A DNA stretch of 64,000 nucleotides from Conyzicola nivalis (GTDB lineage: Bacteria > Actinomycetota > Actinomycetes > Actinomycetales > Microbacteriaceae), in the NCBI RefSeq assembly GCF_014639655.1, contig NZ_BMGB01000001.1, positions 2,624,245 to 2,688,244 of the forward strand, given 5' to 3'. The position numbers were made by a program, and so were the translations under genes. Below are positions 1-8,473 of this stretch, in pieces. Position 1 is the stretch's first letter, and every line of letters starts with the position of its first letter. The notes beneath the pieces are model-generated. The model was not told where the DNA came from. It saw only the letters and a program-made list of their open reading frames with translations, and made no database searches.

Positions 1-936
1 CTCGAGCGTGCCGGGCACGACAACCGTCTTTACCTCTACGACACCTCGCACAGCGACGTCGCCCGGCACGAGCGGGTGATCCGCGACCACTGGCCCGCGG
101 TGAAGGCGACGGTCCACGACGTGGCGTCGGGGACGGACGCGATGGACGCCGACGTCTGGATCGCCACCTCGTGGCAGACGGCGCACGTGCTGGCGTCCCG
201 CCCGCACCTTCCCGGCCGCCGGATGTACTTCGTGCAGGACTACGAGCCCTACTTCTATGCGCACGGCTCCCTCTACGCGCTCGCCGAGGACACCTACCGC
301 TTCGGCTTCACCGGGATCACCGCCGGTGCCTGGCTCGCCGAGGAGCTCGCCGATCGGTTCGGCATGCACAGCACCCATTTCGACTTCGGGGCCGACCTCG
401 GGATCTATTCCGCGGCATCCGGAACCGACCGTCAGGGCGTCGTCTTCTACACCAAACCCAGCGTGCCGCGCCGGGGCCACGACACGGGGATGCTCGCCCT
501 CGAGGACTTCGCCAGGGCGCGCCCCGAGGTGCCGATCCACCTCTTCGGCGACCCGGTGGCGCGGGTCCCGTTCGAGGCGGTGAACCACGGACGGCTGAGC
601 CCGACCCGCCTCAACGAGCTCTACAACACCTGCCGGGTGGGCCTCAGTCTCTCCTTCACCAACGTGTCCCTCATCCCGTGGGAACTGCTCGCCAGCGGGG
701 TGGTCCCGGTCGTCAACGACGCGCGCCACAACCGCATCGTGTTGCAGAGCCCGGGGGTGGCGTGGTCGGCGGCGTCGCCGGCCGCGCTCTCGCGGGCCAT
801 GCAGGCGGCGTTCGACGGCTACGACCCGGTGACCACCCCGGGCAGGCTCGAGCGGACGGTCGCCGACGCGAGCTGGGCGGGCGCCGCCGACGCCGTGACG
901 GCGTTCGTGGAGGCGCAGACGCTCGACCGGGCCTGA
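1..936 (+). CDS. WsaF-like glycosyltransferase (GT4), 5' end cut by window
   Basis: The reading frame is open from base 1 to a TGA at 934-936, giving 311 residues with the N-terminus lost to the window edge; the GTG at 76 is internal. The segment YFVQDYEPYFYAHGS, the following S-L-Y-A-L-A-E-D-T-Y run and a late CRVGLSLSFTNVSLIPWELL stretch resemble the C-terminal GT-B domain of WsaF-type rhamnosyltransferases, which move sugars from nucleotide donors onto a growing glycan. No signal peptide or membrane segment is visible in the part present. It faces the minus-strand glycan genes and ends 17 bases from the Wzz-like gene, so it belongs to the same locus but a separate transcript. Acceptor and donor sugar cannot be read from the sequence. 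Confidence 0.75.
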   Translation, partial: LERAGHDNRLYLYDTSHSDVARHERVIRDHWPAVKATVHDVASGTDAMDADVWIATSWQTAHVLASRPHLPGRRMYFVQDYEPYFYAHGSLYALAEDTYRFGFTGITAGAWLAEELADRFGMHSTHFDFGADLGIYSAASGTDRQGVVFYTKPSVPRRGHDTGMLALEDFARARPEVPIHLFGDPVARVPFEAVNHGRLSPTRLNELYNTCRVGLSLSFTNVSLIPWELLASGVVPVVNDARHNRIVLQSPGVAWSAASPAALSRAMQAAFDGYDPVTTPGRLERTVADASWAGAADAVTAFVEAQTLDRA

Positions 937-953
937 CCGCGTCGGCGCGGTCG

Positions 954-1724
954 TCAGTGCGTGTCGACGGGACTCCGCCGCTCGGAGGGCTTCGTGTCGG
1001 GCGTGCCTTCGGGGTCGGCCGTGCCGTCGGTCGGGTCGTCGGCCGTGGCATCCGCGGCGGCGGCGGCCTCCGCGGCGCGACGCCTCCGGTTCTTCTTCGC
1101 CGACTCGACCCAGGTTCCCAGCGAGATCGAACCGAAGATGAGGATGACGCCGGCGAGGGCCACCATGATCACGGTCCTGACGCGGCTGGACAGCTTCTCG
1201 GTCGCCCTGTCCGGCTCGGCGACGGCGATCGAGGTGAAGAGGAACCGCTCGTCGGCACCGTTGATGGTCTGGATGGCCTGCAGGTTCTCCTCGAAGAGGG
1301 TGCCCAGTTCGTAGATGGTCGCCAGTGACTGCTCCTCGGTCTCCCCGGAGGCGGTGATCGACACGATGAGTCCCGCCCCGCCGACGCCGGGGTTGGCGAG
1401 GAATTCGGTGCCGAGACCCTTTTGCTTCAGGTGCTCCTGGGTGCCAGGGGCGTTGAGCCGGGTGATCACGACGTTCGCGATCAGGTTCGGGTCGGACGAG
1501 CGCAGGTACGGATTGTCGGCGTTGAGGTCATTGAGCGACGGGTCGAGGTCGATCTCCTTCTCCGACGGGATCTTCGGGTTCACGAGCGCGTACGAGATCG
1601 TCGACTCGTAGGTCCGTGGCCCGTAGAGGTAGACGGCGGCGGCGGCGGCGATGGTGAGGATGATCGCGGGGAACGCGAACCACTTCATGCGCCAGATCGT
1701 TCGAATTACTGCGAGAGGGTCCAT
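954..1724 (-). CDS. Wzz-like polysaccharide chain-length protein
   Basis: A 256-residue protein with membrane segments at about residues 15-34 and 184-206 and an external loop between them, the layout of Wzz/capsular chain-length regulators (polysaccharide co-polymerases). After TM2 comes a basic KKNRRRR stop-transfer run and then an Ala/Asp/Thr/Pro-rich tail of about 40 residues. There is no Walker A motif, so it is not a fused BY-kinase. It starts 3 bases after the stop of the O-antigen-ligase-like gene and is the last gene of that minus-strand series. The role (setting glycan length at the membrane) is inferred from topology and neighbours; sequence similarity to named Wzz proteins is only moderate. 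Confidence 0.7.
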   Translation of the reverse strand: MDPLAVIRTIWRMKWFAFPAIILTIAAAAAVYLYGPRTYESTISYALVNPKIPSEKEIDLDPSLNDLNADNPYLRSSDPNLIANVVITRLNAPGTQEHLKQKGLGTEFLANPGVGGAGLIVSITASGETEEQSLATIYELGTLFEENLQAIQTINGADERFLFTSIAVAEPDRATEKLSSRVRTVIMVALAGVILIFGSISLGTWVESAKKNRRRRAAEAAAAADATADDPTDGTADPEGTPDTKPSERRSPVDTH

Positions 1725-1727
1725 CGG

Positions 1728-3137
1728 TCATTCCATCCGATTCGGGTGCGGTGGGTTCGGGGCGGAGCTCAGGGGGGTTTCCTCGGATTTCACGAGGATC
1801 CAGATCGCTCCGGAGAGACCGACGAGCAGCGGGTAGCTCAGCGCGAAGGTCGGGAACGACAGGGAGTCGAAGGTCACCGAGCAGACGGCGGCGACGAAGA
1901 GGCCGGCGGCCGACGCGCCGGCGAGGCAGCGTAGGGCGGGCGAGACGGCGTGGCGTGCGGAATGGAGGGCCGCGACGCCGGGCAGCACGAGGTAGATGAA
2001 GACGCAGATGATGCCCACGATCCCCATGCTCACGATCGAGTTGAGGTACTGGTTGTCGAGGATCTCCAGCGCACCCCGCGCGGTGTAGTTGCCCGGACCC
2101 ACACCGAACAGCGGGCGGGCGTCGATCATGCGGGCGACGCGCGGGTAGTTGTTGACGCGGGTGGCGATGGAGGGGTCTGAGGTGTCGGCGCCCAGAGCGT
2201 CGGTGAGCGTGCCGACGAATCCGGGAACGGCGATGAAGAGCGCGATGATCACGAAGGGCAGGGTGGCGAGGGTCCGCTGGCGGGCGATCTTCGGCAGGAA
2301 GGGCAGCAGCACGGCGATGGCGACGACGGCGGCGAGGGTGCCGGAGCGGGAGACGGTGGCGGCGACCGCGAAGACGAGGAGGCCGGTCTGCAGCCAGTGG
2401 AACCACACCTTGCCGCGCGGGTCGTAGAGGGCCCGCCAGATCGAGAGCGGCAGCAGCATGGCGCTCACGACCCCGAACTCGATGGAGTGGAAGGTGCTGC
2501 CGGCCACCCGCAGCAGATTGCCCCTGGCCTGGAACGGGGTGTCCCCGCCGTTGTAGGTGAACCCCGGCATCGCGAGCTGCACCCACTCCATGGGGTTGAT
2601 GTGGAGGGTGAACTGCACGAGACCGACGAGACCGCAGAAGAAGGCGCCCGCCAGCAGCCAACGCAGCAGTTGCAGCATGTCGGCCATGGATCGCACCGAT
2701 TCGGCCGCGACGAGGATGAGGCCGAGGCTCGCGAAGGCGAGGATGAGCCAGCGGTCCGCGGCCGCGAGGCCGGTGTTGGAGGCCTCGCCGGTCCACCCTC
2801 CGTAGAGGGCGATGTACGACGCGATGATGCCGAGCACGAAGATCGCGCCGGCGAGCCGGCCGGGGTACCTGATTCGCACCGGGTCGTGCAGGCGCCAGAT
2901 CCACGACGCCAGCCAGAAGGCGAAGAGAAGGCAGGACAGGATCATGGGGACGGTGCCGGCGGCCCCGATGTCCTTGATCACCATGCTCGACGGGAAGAAG
3001 AAGAGGGAGAACGCCGTGATCCTGAGGATGAGCGGTGTGCCGCCCGGCGCGGACAGCCGGTCTGCGTCGGTCACCGGGCGCCTGGCGGCCGTCGGCTCAG
3101 GGCGGGCGGAGGCGGTCGCGAGGGCGCGGTGAGCCAT
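1728..3137 (-). CDS. O-antigen ligase/polymerase-like membrane protein
   Basis: A 469-residue polytopic protein with about ten hydrophobic segments between residues 35 and 450 and a large loop around residues 180-215. Near residues 341-351 it carries RPLFGVGPGNY, a signature of the Wzy/WaaL (O-antigen ligase) superfamily. Members polymerise lipid-linked repeat units or transfer finished glycan to an acceptor on the outer face of the membrane. The ATG at 3137 is preceded by GGAGG 8 bases upstream. The 122 bases upstream contain a C/G-run palindrome. Polymerase (Wzy) and ligase cannot be distinguished here; a monoderm with a Wzz-like partner makes polymerase the better guess. Confidence 0.8.
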   Translation of the reverse strand: MAHRALATASARPEPTAARRPVTDADRLSAPGGTPLILRITAFSLFFFPSSMVIKDIGAAGTVPMILSCLLFAFWLASWIWRLHDPVRIRYPGRLAGAIFVLGIIASYIALYGGWTGEASNTGLAAADRWLILAFASLGLILVAAESVRSMADMLQLLRWLLAGAFFCGLVGLVQFTLHINPMEWVQLAMPGFTYNGGDTPFQARGNLLRVAGSTFHSIEFGVVSAMLLPLSIWRALYDPRGKVWFHWLQTGLLVFAVAATVSRSGTLAAVVAIAVLLPFLPKIARQRTLATLPFVIIALFIAVPGFVGTLTDALGADTSDPSIATRVNNYPRVARMIDARPLFGVGPGNYTARGALEILDNQYLNSIVSMGIVGIICVFIYLVLPGVAALHSARHAVSPALRCLAGASAAGLFVAAVCSVTFDSLSFPTFALSYPLLVGLSGAIWILVKSEETPLSSAPNPPHPNRME

Positions 3138-3207
3138 CAGCAGAGCCTCCGATCGGGTTCAGATTCGTGCGAATTGTTCTACAGGGTACAGCGATCGCGA
3201 TTTCTCG

Positions 3208-3229
3208 ATGCCCCTCGAAATGGGGGCAT
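3208..3229. promoter_or_regulatory. C/G-run palindrome, site A
   Basis: ATGCCCC and GGGGCAT are separated by 8 bases, about 70 bases upstream of the start of the O-antigen-ligase-like gene. It resembles four other C-run/G-run palindromes in this window (7509, 16382, 16435 and 21129). The position suggests an operator; the binding protein is unknown. Confidence 0.4.
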
Positions 3230-3259
3230 ACGGGGTGTGTTAGAAGGGGGCGCCGCGCA

Positions 3260-5422
3260 TCAGAGCGACTGCACGTTCCGCAGCAGCACGCCGGCGCTCT
3301 TCGCACTGCCGAACTCCGCCCGCACCCGCTCCCGGCCCGTGCGGCCGAGCCGCTGGGCCAGCTCGCCGTCGGTCAGGACGCGCCGGATTCCCGACGCGAC
3401 CGCCGCGACCGATTCGGGGTCGACGAGCAGGCCGGAATTGCCGTCGTCGACCAGTTCGCGCACGCCGCCGCCGTCGCCGATGACGACGGGTGCGGCCATC
3501 GCCATCGCCTCCATGATCGCCACGCCGAGCGGTTCGGCGTGACTGGCGAGGGCGAAGACGTGCGCGCGCTCGAGTTGCGCCCGGACCGCCCCCTCGTCGA
3601 CGGCCCCGAGCAGTTCGACCCGGGCGCGCAGCCCGAGCTCGTCGATCAGACGTTCGAGGGTCGCGCGGTATCCCGTTCCCCCCTCCTCGTCTTCGCCGGC
3701 GATCACCAGACGGACGGGGAGGCCCTCGGCGCCGAGCGCCGCGACGGCGCGGATGAGGGTGTCGTGTCCCTTGGCGGGATTGAGCCGCCCGCAGCTGAAG
3801 ACGCGCGCCTCGCCGTGGCCGTCCCAGGGCGAATAGCCGCTGTCGCGCTGCAACGATTCGGGATCGACTCCCATCGGCGCGATACTGACCGCCGCGGGCA
3901 TCGCGTCTCCAAGCGTCTCGTGGGCGGAGCCGAGGAGGTCCTTCGTGATGATGAGCGCGAACGACGCGTTCGACCACTTCGCCGGCTGGTGCGAGCCGTA
4001 GTCGGGCAGCGAGCCGTGCAGGGTGAGGCTGTAGGTCGGGCCGCCGAGCAGCCGGGCGATGAGAGCGATACGCGCGGAACCGGCGCAGGAGTGCACGTGC
4101 ACGTGGGACCAGCCCTGCCGTCGCGCCGTGGCGGTCAACAGCGCCCCGCCGATCAGTATGGCGACGCGCTGGGCGGGCGACTCCGGCGGCTTGGCCAGTT
4201 CACGTCGGACCGCCCCGAGCCGCCCGCGCAGGAGCGCGGCGACGAGCGCCCGAGCGGCGCCCGCGACGGCCCGCACCGTGGGCCTGCCCAGGTAGGTCGT
4301 GGCCCGGATCGCCTCGGCGGACCACTCGTGCGAGGTGATCGACGGGGGCGGCAGCCGGGTGGACACCACGTGGGGGAGGGCGCCTTGGCGTCGGAGTTCG
4401 ACGATCTCGCGCCAGAAGAACGCGTGGGTCTGTCCGGGAAACTCGGGCACGAGGTATCCGAAACTCGGCGCCCGCCGGGGATGCGCCCGCGGCAGCCGTC
4501 CCCAGGTGGACTCGGCGAGCACGTAACGCAGCGCGAGGGCGTTCTCCGGCCTGTTCACGCGTAACACCTCGGCAACGACGGCCACCGCTCGGAAGGCGGC
4601 CGCGTAGGCACGCGAATGGAACTTCCGGGCGTAGCGGACGCGGTTCACGGCCGACAGGGCGTTCAGTCGAGGCGAGGCCCCCGACGCGCCCTGTTCGTGC
4701 ACGACCACGGCGGCCGGCTCGTAACGCACGGTGAAGCCGGCCTTGCGGATGCGACGGCAGTAGTCGGTCTCCTCCGAGTAGAGGAAGTAGCGCTCGTCCC
4801 ATGGTCCGACCCGTCGCACGACCGCGATGTCGATCATCAGCGCCGCCCCCGTCGCCCAGTCGATGTCGTGCGGGCGGGCGTAGCTGCCCGCGTCGAACAC
4901 GGTCTCGGAAAGCCGGCCGGGGCGCGCGCGTAATCGGGCGCCGAGGAGCGCGTCGCCGATCGCGGTGAGCAGGGTGGGCTCCCGCCGGAGGGAGGTGTAC
5001 AGCGTGCCGTCCTCGTTGTTCAGCCTCGGCACGACGGCGCCGCAGCCGGGGGTATCGAGGGTCGCCAGCAGGCGGGAGACGCTCGCCCGCTGCACCACGG
5101 TGTCGGGATTGAGCACGAGCACGGCTCGCGTCGGGCCGAGCTCGCGCAACGCGATGTTGATCGCCGCCGCGTAGCCGAGATTGCCCCCGGTCGGCAAGGC
5201 GACGACGTCCGGATGATTCGTGCCGAGGTAGCCCACGATGTCGTCATCGGAGCCGTTGTCGGCGACGATGACGCGCATCGACTGGTCGCCGAGCTCACCC
5301 CTCAGGCTGGCGAGCAGCGGGTCGATGCGCCCGAGGCTGTTGAACGTGACGATGACCACCGTGACCTCGTTGTGCTGATCCGCGGTTCCGAACCGCGCCC
5401 CCTGTCGATCGGCTGCGTTCAT
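3260..5422 (-). CDS. Bifunctional GT2-GT4 fusion glycosyltransferase
   Basis: A 720-residue protein made of two glycosyltransferases. Residues about 20-290 are a GT2 (GT-A fold, rhamnosyltransferase-like) domain: TVVIVTFNS at the start, VIVADNGSDD, the metal-site region LVLNPDT at 103-108, and the WDERYFLYSEETDYCRR segment typical of that family. Residues about 320-720 are a GT4 (GT-B) domain with FSCGRLNPAKGHDTLIRAV and the donor-site region HAEPLGVAIMEAMA near 628-641. No membrane segment is seen. It probably adds two consecutive sugars of the repeat unit on the cytosolic face. The GT2 half closely resembles the middle domain of the gene at 8474. A GAGG sequence precedes the ATG. Confidence 0.85.
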   Translation of the reverse strand: MNAADRQGARFGTADQHNEVTVVIVTFNSLGRIDPLLASLRGELGDQSMRVIVADNGSDDDIVGYLGTNHPDVVALPTGGNLGYAAAINIALRELGPTRAVLVLNPDTVVQRASVSRLLATLDTPGCGAVVPRLNNEDGTLYTSLRREPTLLTAIGDALLGARLRARPGRLSETVFDAGSYARPHDIDWATGAALMIDIAVVRRVGPWDERYFLYSEETDYCRRIRKAGFTVRYEPAAVVVHEQGASGASPRLNALSAVNRVRYARKFHSRAYAAAFRAVAVVAEVLRVNRPENALALRYVLAESTWGRLPRAHPRRAPSFGYLVPEFPGQTHAFFWREIVELRRQGALPHVVSTRLPPPSITSHEWSAEAIRATTYLGRPTVRAVAGAARALVAALLRGRLGAVRRELAKPPESPAQRVAILIGGALLTATARRQGWSHVHVHSCAGSARIALIARLLGGPTYSLTLHGSLPDYGSHQPAKWSNASFALIITKDLLGSAHETLGDAMPAAVSIAPMGVDPESLQRDSGYSPWDGHGEARVFSCGRLNPAKGHDTLIRAVAALGAEGLPVRLVIAGEDEEGGTGYRATLERLIDELGLRARVELLGAVDEGAVRAQLERAHVFALASHAEPLGVAIMEAMAMAAPVVIGDGGGVRELVDDGNSGLLVDPESVAAVASGIRRVLTDGELAQRLGRTGRERVRAEFGSAKSAGVLLRNVQSL

Positions 5423-5453
5423 CGGCGTCCTCTACTCGAATGGGCACACGACA

Positions 5454-5485
5454 ACGGTCGCGCACGGGGCTCCGTGCGCGACCGT
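5454..5485 (-). terminator. Strong hairpin after the DUF4082 gene
   Basis: ACGGTCGCGCACGG at 5454-5467 pairs perfectly with CCGTGCGCGACCGT at 5472-5485 around a 4-base loop. It lies 26 bases beyond the stop of the minus-strand gene at 5511 and ahead of the GT2-GT4 gene. There is no U-tract, as is common for actinobacterial terminators. It probably separates the two transcripts. Confidence 0.65.
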
Positions 5486-5510
5486 CTCGTCGCCGACTGT
5501 CTTCGGATGA

Positions 5511-7418
5511 TCAGCTGAGTGCTATCCGGTAGACGTGGTGGGTGAATTCGTTCGGGAACGAGTCAGTGAACGTGCCGTTGGTGACGGCGATCGTGCGGCC
5601 CTCGCCCACCACCTCCACGTTGCCGGTGAGCCCGGCCGGGAGGGTGAACGACCGGGTTCCCGTCGACCCGTCGGTCATCGCGAAGATGTACGCCGAGCCG
5701 CCCTGTGTCTTGAGCGAGGTCTCCAGCTGCGGTCCGAAGTTCCAGACGTAGGACTGCGTGTTGATGACCGGCGCCAGCGACTTCACCTTGGCGTCGACGG
5801 ACCTGACCTTGTTCTGCAGGGCCGCACCGCAGTCCAGCAGCGCGTAGTTGCCGCAGCCGCTGTTGTTGTGCTGGAAGTAGGCGATTCCGGCGGCTCCGTG
5901 GATGATGCCGTTCCAGACGGCGCCCTCTAGCTGGTCGCCGCTGATCGACGTCGCCCCCTCTTCCGTGAGGTACGGCTTCGCTGCCTCGACGAAGACCCAG
6001 TTCGGCTTCGACCCTGCCGGCGAGGAGAAGGTCTCCATGCGGTCCTGCAGCCAGCCGTAGGTGCTGGCGGCGGCGGGGTTCTTGCCGGCCGGCCAGAACG
6101 GTGAGCCGGGGAGGAGGTCCTGCACGTGGGTGCTCGTGTAGGCGTACTTGTCGACGCTGCTCACGTCGACGTAGGCGAGGTGGTCGTCCATCGTCTCGGG
6201 CGACCAGTAGCTGCCAAGCACTCCGTTGCCGAAGTTGGCCTGCAGGAAGCGGCCGTCGTTGTGCGAGCGAGCCTCGGCGGCCTGCCTCTGGCCGATCGCC
6301 AGGCTTCCGTACTCGCCCTCGGCGCTGTCGCAGCCGCCCAAGCCCATGTCGCACTCGTCGCCGATGTGCCATCCGACGACCCTCGGATCGTCTCCGAGCT
6401 CCGCGGGGCTCCACTCCGGCTGGGCGATCAGCGAAATGCCCTCGTCGGTCATCGTCGAGACGCTCGACCCGTCGTGTTCGGCGCCCATGTAGGTGTTCAC
6501 TCCGAGGTTGGCGAGTGTCGCGGCGTGCTCGGGCTTACCGAAGAACACGGAGATGGGGAAGAACGACGGGTCGTCCCAGCCGGCGGCGTTCGCCTTGGGG
6601 AACTTGGCGTAGTAGGACGGGCCGCCCCACCAGGGTTCGCGCTGCAGGTCGAGCACCGCGCCGGACGGCGGGTTCGTGGGGTCGACGGGCGGGGTGGTCG
6701 GGTCGACCGGGGGTGTCGTGGGATCGACCGGGGGAGTCGTCGGGTCGACGGGTGGCGTGGTCGGGTCGACCGGGGGCGTCGTCGGGTCGACCGGCGGCAC
6801 CGGGTCGGTCGTGTAGACCACGTCGACGTAGTAGTTGGAGTTCTCGAAGTTGCGGCTCGGGAACCGGCCCTCGCGGTAGGTGTAGACGCCGGCACCCTCG
6901 GGGAAGGTCACCGTGCCGTCGGTGATCGGGGCGTCGAAGCCCTGCGTGTCGGCGGAGTACAGGCCGTCCGGCGCGGAGTATGCGGCGACCAGGGTCTCGC
7001 CCGCGTCCACGGGCACCGGTGTGTCGAACGAGGCCTCCTGCCAACCCGACTCCGTCTCGTCGGCGAAGGTCACCCGCGAGAGGAGATTGCGGGAGGAGTC
7101 CCAGAGGCTGCCGACGTGCTCGCCCGTGTTCTCGGGGCCCTTGTAGAACCGGATCCCGGTGACGGTGATGTCGACGTCGCTGCTGAACGTGACGCCGAGT
7201 TCGACGGCGTTGCTGTCGGGATCGGTGATCAGCTGCGGAGTCGTCGCGTCAGAGAAAACCGTCTCTTCGGCGTACGCCGCCTGGGGTGCAGGTGCGAGGG
7301 TGGACATGGTCAGGGCTGCGAGAGCGACCGCGGCGGTTCCTGCCACGGCCAATCTGGCAAAACGCCTGCTCAGGCCGCCTTTGCCCTGAGCATTATGCTT
7401 GCTGGCTCGTTTCATCAT
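5511..7418 (-). CDS. Secreted DUF4082 protein with Pro-Thr linker and glycosidase-like domain
   Basis: A 635-residue exported protein. Residues 1-50 form a long signal peptide (basic N-region, Ala-rich core, likely cleavage near AAYA). Residues about 53-203 match DUF4082, a beta-sandwich-type module found attached to actinobacterial surface enzymes. Residues 208-251 are a Pro-Val-Asp-Pro-Thr-Thr repeat linker. Residues about 256-635 look like a TIM-barrel glycoside hydrolase: WHIGDECD (D354/E355) and WVFVEAAKP (E478) are good candidates for the acid/base and nucleophile. It lies inside the glycan locus and has its own 121-base upstream gap and 3' hairpin, so it is probably a separate transcript. 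It may trim or release the surface polymer. The hydrolase family was not identified. Confidence 0.75.
   Translation of the reverse strand: MMKRASKHNAQGKGGLSRRFARLAVAGTAAVALAALTMSTLAPAPQAAYAEETVFSDATTPQLITDPDSNAVELGVTFSSDVDITVTGIRFYKGPENTGEHVGSLWDSSRNLLSRVTFADETESGWQEASFDTPVPVDAGETLVAAYSAPDGLYSADTQGFDAPITDGTVTFPEGAGVYTYREGRFPSRNFENSNYYVDVVYTTDPVPPVDPTTPPVDPTTPPVDPTTPPVDPTTPPVDPTTPPVDPTNPPSGAVLDLQREPWWGGPSYYAKFPKANAAGWDDPSFFPISVFFGKPEHAATLANLGVNTYMGAEHDGSSVSTMTDEGISLIAQPEWSPAELGDDPRVVGWHIGDECDMGLGGCDSAEGEYGSLAIGQRQAAEARSHNDGRFLQANFGNGVLGSYWSPETMDDHLAYVDVSSVDKYAYTSTHVQDLLPGSPFWPAGKNPAAASTYGWLQDRMETFSSPAGSKPNWVFVEAAKPYLTEEGATSISGDQLEGAVWNGIIHGAAGIAYFQHNNSGCGNYALLDCGAALQNKVRSVDAKVKSLAPVINTQSYVWNFGPQLETSLKTQGGSAYIFAMTDGSTGTRSFTLPAGLTGNVEVVGEGRTIAVTNGTFTDSFPNEFTHHVYRIALS
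6672..6797 (-). repeat. Six 21-bp tandem repeats coding a PPVDPTT linker
   Basis: Six in-frame copies of a 21-base unit encode PPVDPTT (the last copy ends in N), residues 208-249 of the secreted protein at 5511-7418. Copies differ at third codon positions, so they are not freshly duplicated. The stretch joins the DUF4082 and hydrolase-like domains and its length may vary between strains. Confidence 0.85.
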
Positions 7419-7508
7419 CGCGTCTACTCCGCTCGATTCCTACACATCGTTGTGACATCGCGGACCACGCTAACACCGTGTCGAAGCAATCCCGCCTGAT
7501 ATGAGAAG

Positions 7509-7525
7509 ACCCTCATTCGGGGGGT
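7509..7525. promoter_or_regulatory. C/G-run palindrome, site B (imperfect)
   Basis: ACCCTCATTCGGGGGGT lies in the 121-base gap upstream of the secreted DUF4082 gene, about 90 bases before its start. It resembles the other C-run/G-run sites in this window but has a shorter left arm. Possible operator for an unknown regulator. Confidence 0.3.
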
Positions 7526-7539
7526 ATTGCGGAACGGGC

Positions 7540-8445
7540 TCATCGCGTCGCCGATCGGATGAAATCCACGATCTCGGGCGGGGTGTTCGAGTTGGACTGG
7601 ACGTGGAGGGCGACGTCGGCGGGGTCGATGGAATCGACGAAACGTCTGGCGCCCTCGAGGTCGAGCGGGCGCGGGTCCCAGTGGCTGTGGCACAGGGTGC
7701 TCGAGGCGACGAACGACAGCTGCCGAGGGGTTCCGAACTCGGCCAGGTACTCGCCGTAGAGCACGTATTCCGAGAACTCCCACTCCCGAGAGACGACGGT
7801 TTCCCACCCCCGCGACGCCACCTCGGACAGGCGGTCGGTGCACTGGCGCACGACCTCCGGGTCCCAGGAGATCAGGCTGCCGATCGGATCGGCGAAGGGC
7901 GGGAGGCCGTCGGGGGCGACACCGAGCATCCGTCTGGCGGCATGGTGCCACGCGACGTGACGCGTCATGCCCGCTGTGATCGCCTCGGGACTGCGGTAGA
8001 AACGCACCGCCGTCGACGATGCGAACGCGTCTTCGGTGACCGGGCGGATGAGCTGCACGTCGGAGTCGATGACGAGCAGCGTGTCGCAGTCCGTGCGCAT
8101 GGCCATGCTCAGCTTCACGATCTGCTGCAGGAGCCAGCCGCGCAGGGGCGGCCACGGCCGGCGCACGTTGACCGCGATGAAGCGGGCGCCGCGCGGCGCC
8201 CGCGGGATGCGGGCGACGGCGTGAGCGAACCAGGCCGTCGACACGAACGACTTCGGCAGCAGGTCGCGGTAACCGATGAGAACCATCCGGCCCGACGCGA
8301 TGGTCGCGAAGAGCGCGAGGTCTTCGTCGGGAACCACGACGTAGTGCACGACGGCGGCGTCCGTGAACTCGAGCACCGACCGGTGCAGCACCGCGAAGGA
8401 GTCGAAGTCGGGGGCGTACGACGGTGTGAGGATGGCGAGTGTCAC
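7540..8445 (-). CDS. DUF6492-type protein, glycosyltransferase-like
   Basis: The start is set at the GTG at 8445, which follows GGGGAGG at good spacing; the longer frame to 8559 would overlap the upstream gene and adds a low-quality Arg/Ser-rich leader. The 301-residue product begins TLAILTPSYAPDF, has a DSD triplet in LLVIDSDVQLIRP at about residues 124-135, and contains WEFSEYVLYGEYL. These features match DUF6492 proteins, which have a GT-A-like nucleotide-sugar fold and occur in glycan loci. No membrane segment is visible. It lies 28 bases after the WecG-GT2-GT2 gene. A sugar-transfer role in the same pathway is an inference; no activity is established for the family that I know of. Confidence 0.65.
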   Translation of the reverse strand: MTLAILTPSYAPDFDSFAVLHRSVLEFTDAAVVHYVVVPDEDLALFATIASGRMVLIGYRDLLPKSFVSTAWFAHAVARIPRAPRGARFIAVNVRRPWPPLRGWLLQQIVKLSMAMRTDCDTLLVIDSDVQLIRPVTEDAFASSTAVRFYRSPEAITAGMTRHVAWHHAARRMLGVAPDGLPPFADPIGSLISWDPEVVRQCTDRLSEVASRGWETVVSREWEFSEYVLYGEYLAEFGTPRQLSFVASSTLCHSHWDPRPLDLEGARRFVDSIDPADVALHVQSNSNTPPEIVDFIRSATR

Positions 8446-8473
8446 GACCCGCCTCCCCGCCGGCGTTGCCGCA

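Noticed and set aside
6672..6797. CRISPR-like array
   Set aside because: The 21-bp units are contiguous and in frame, coding a Pro-rich linker; there are no spacers.
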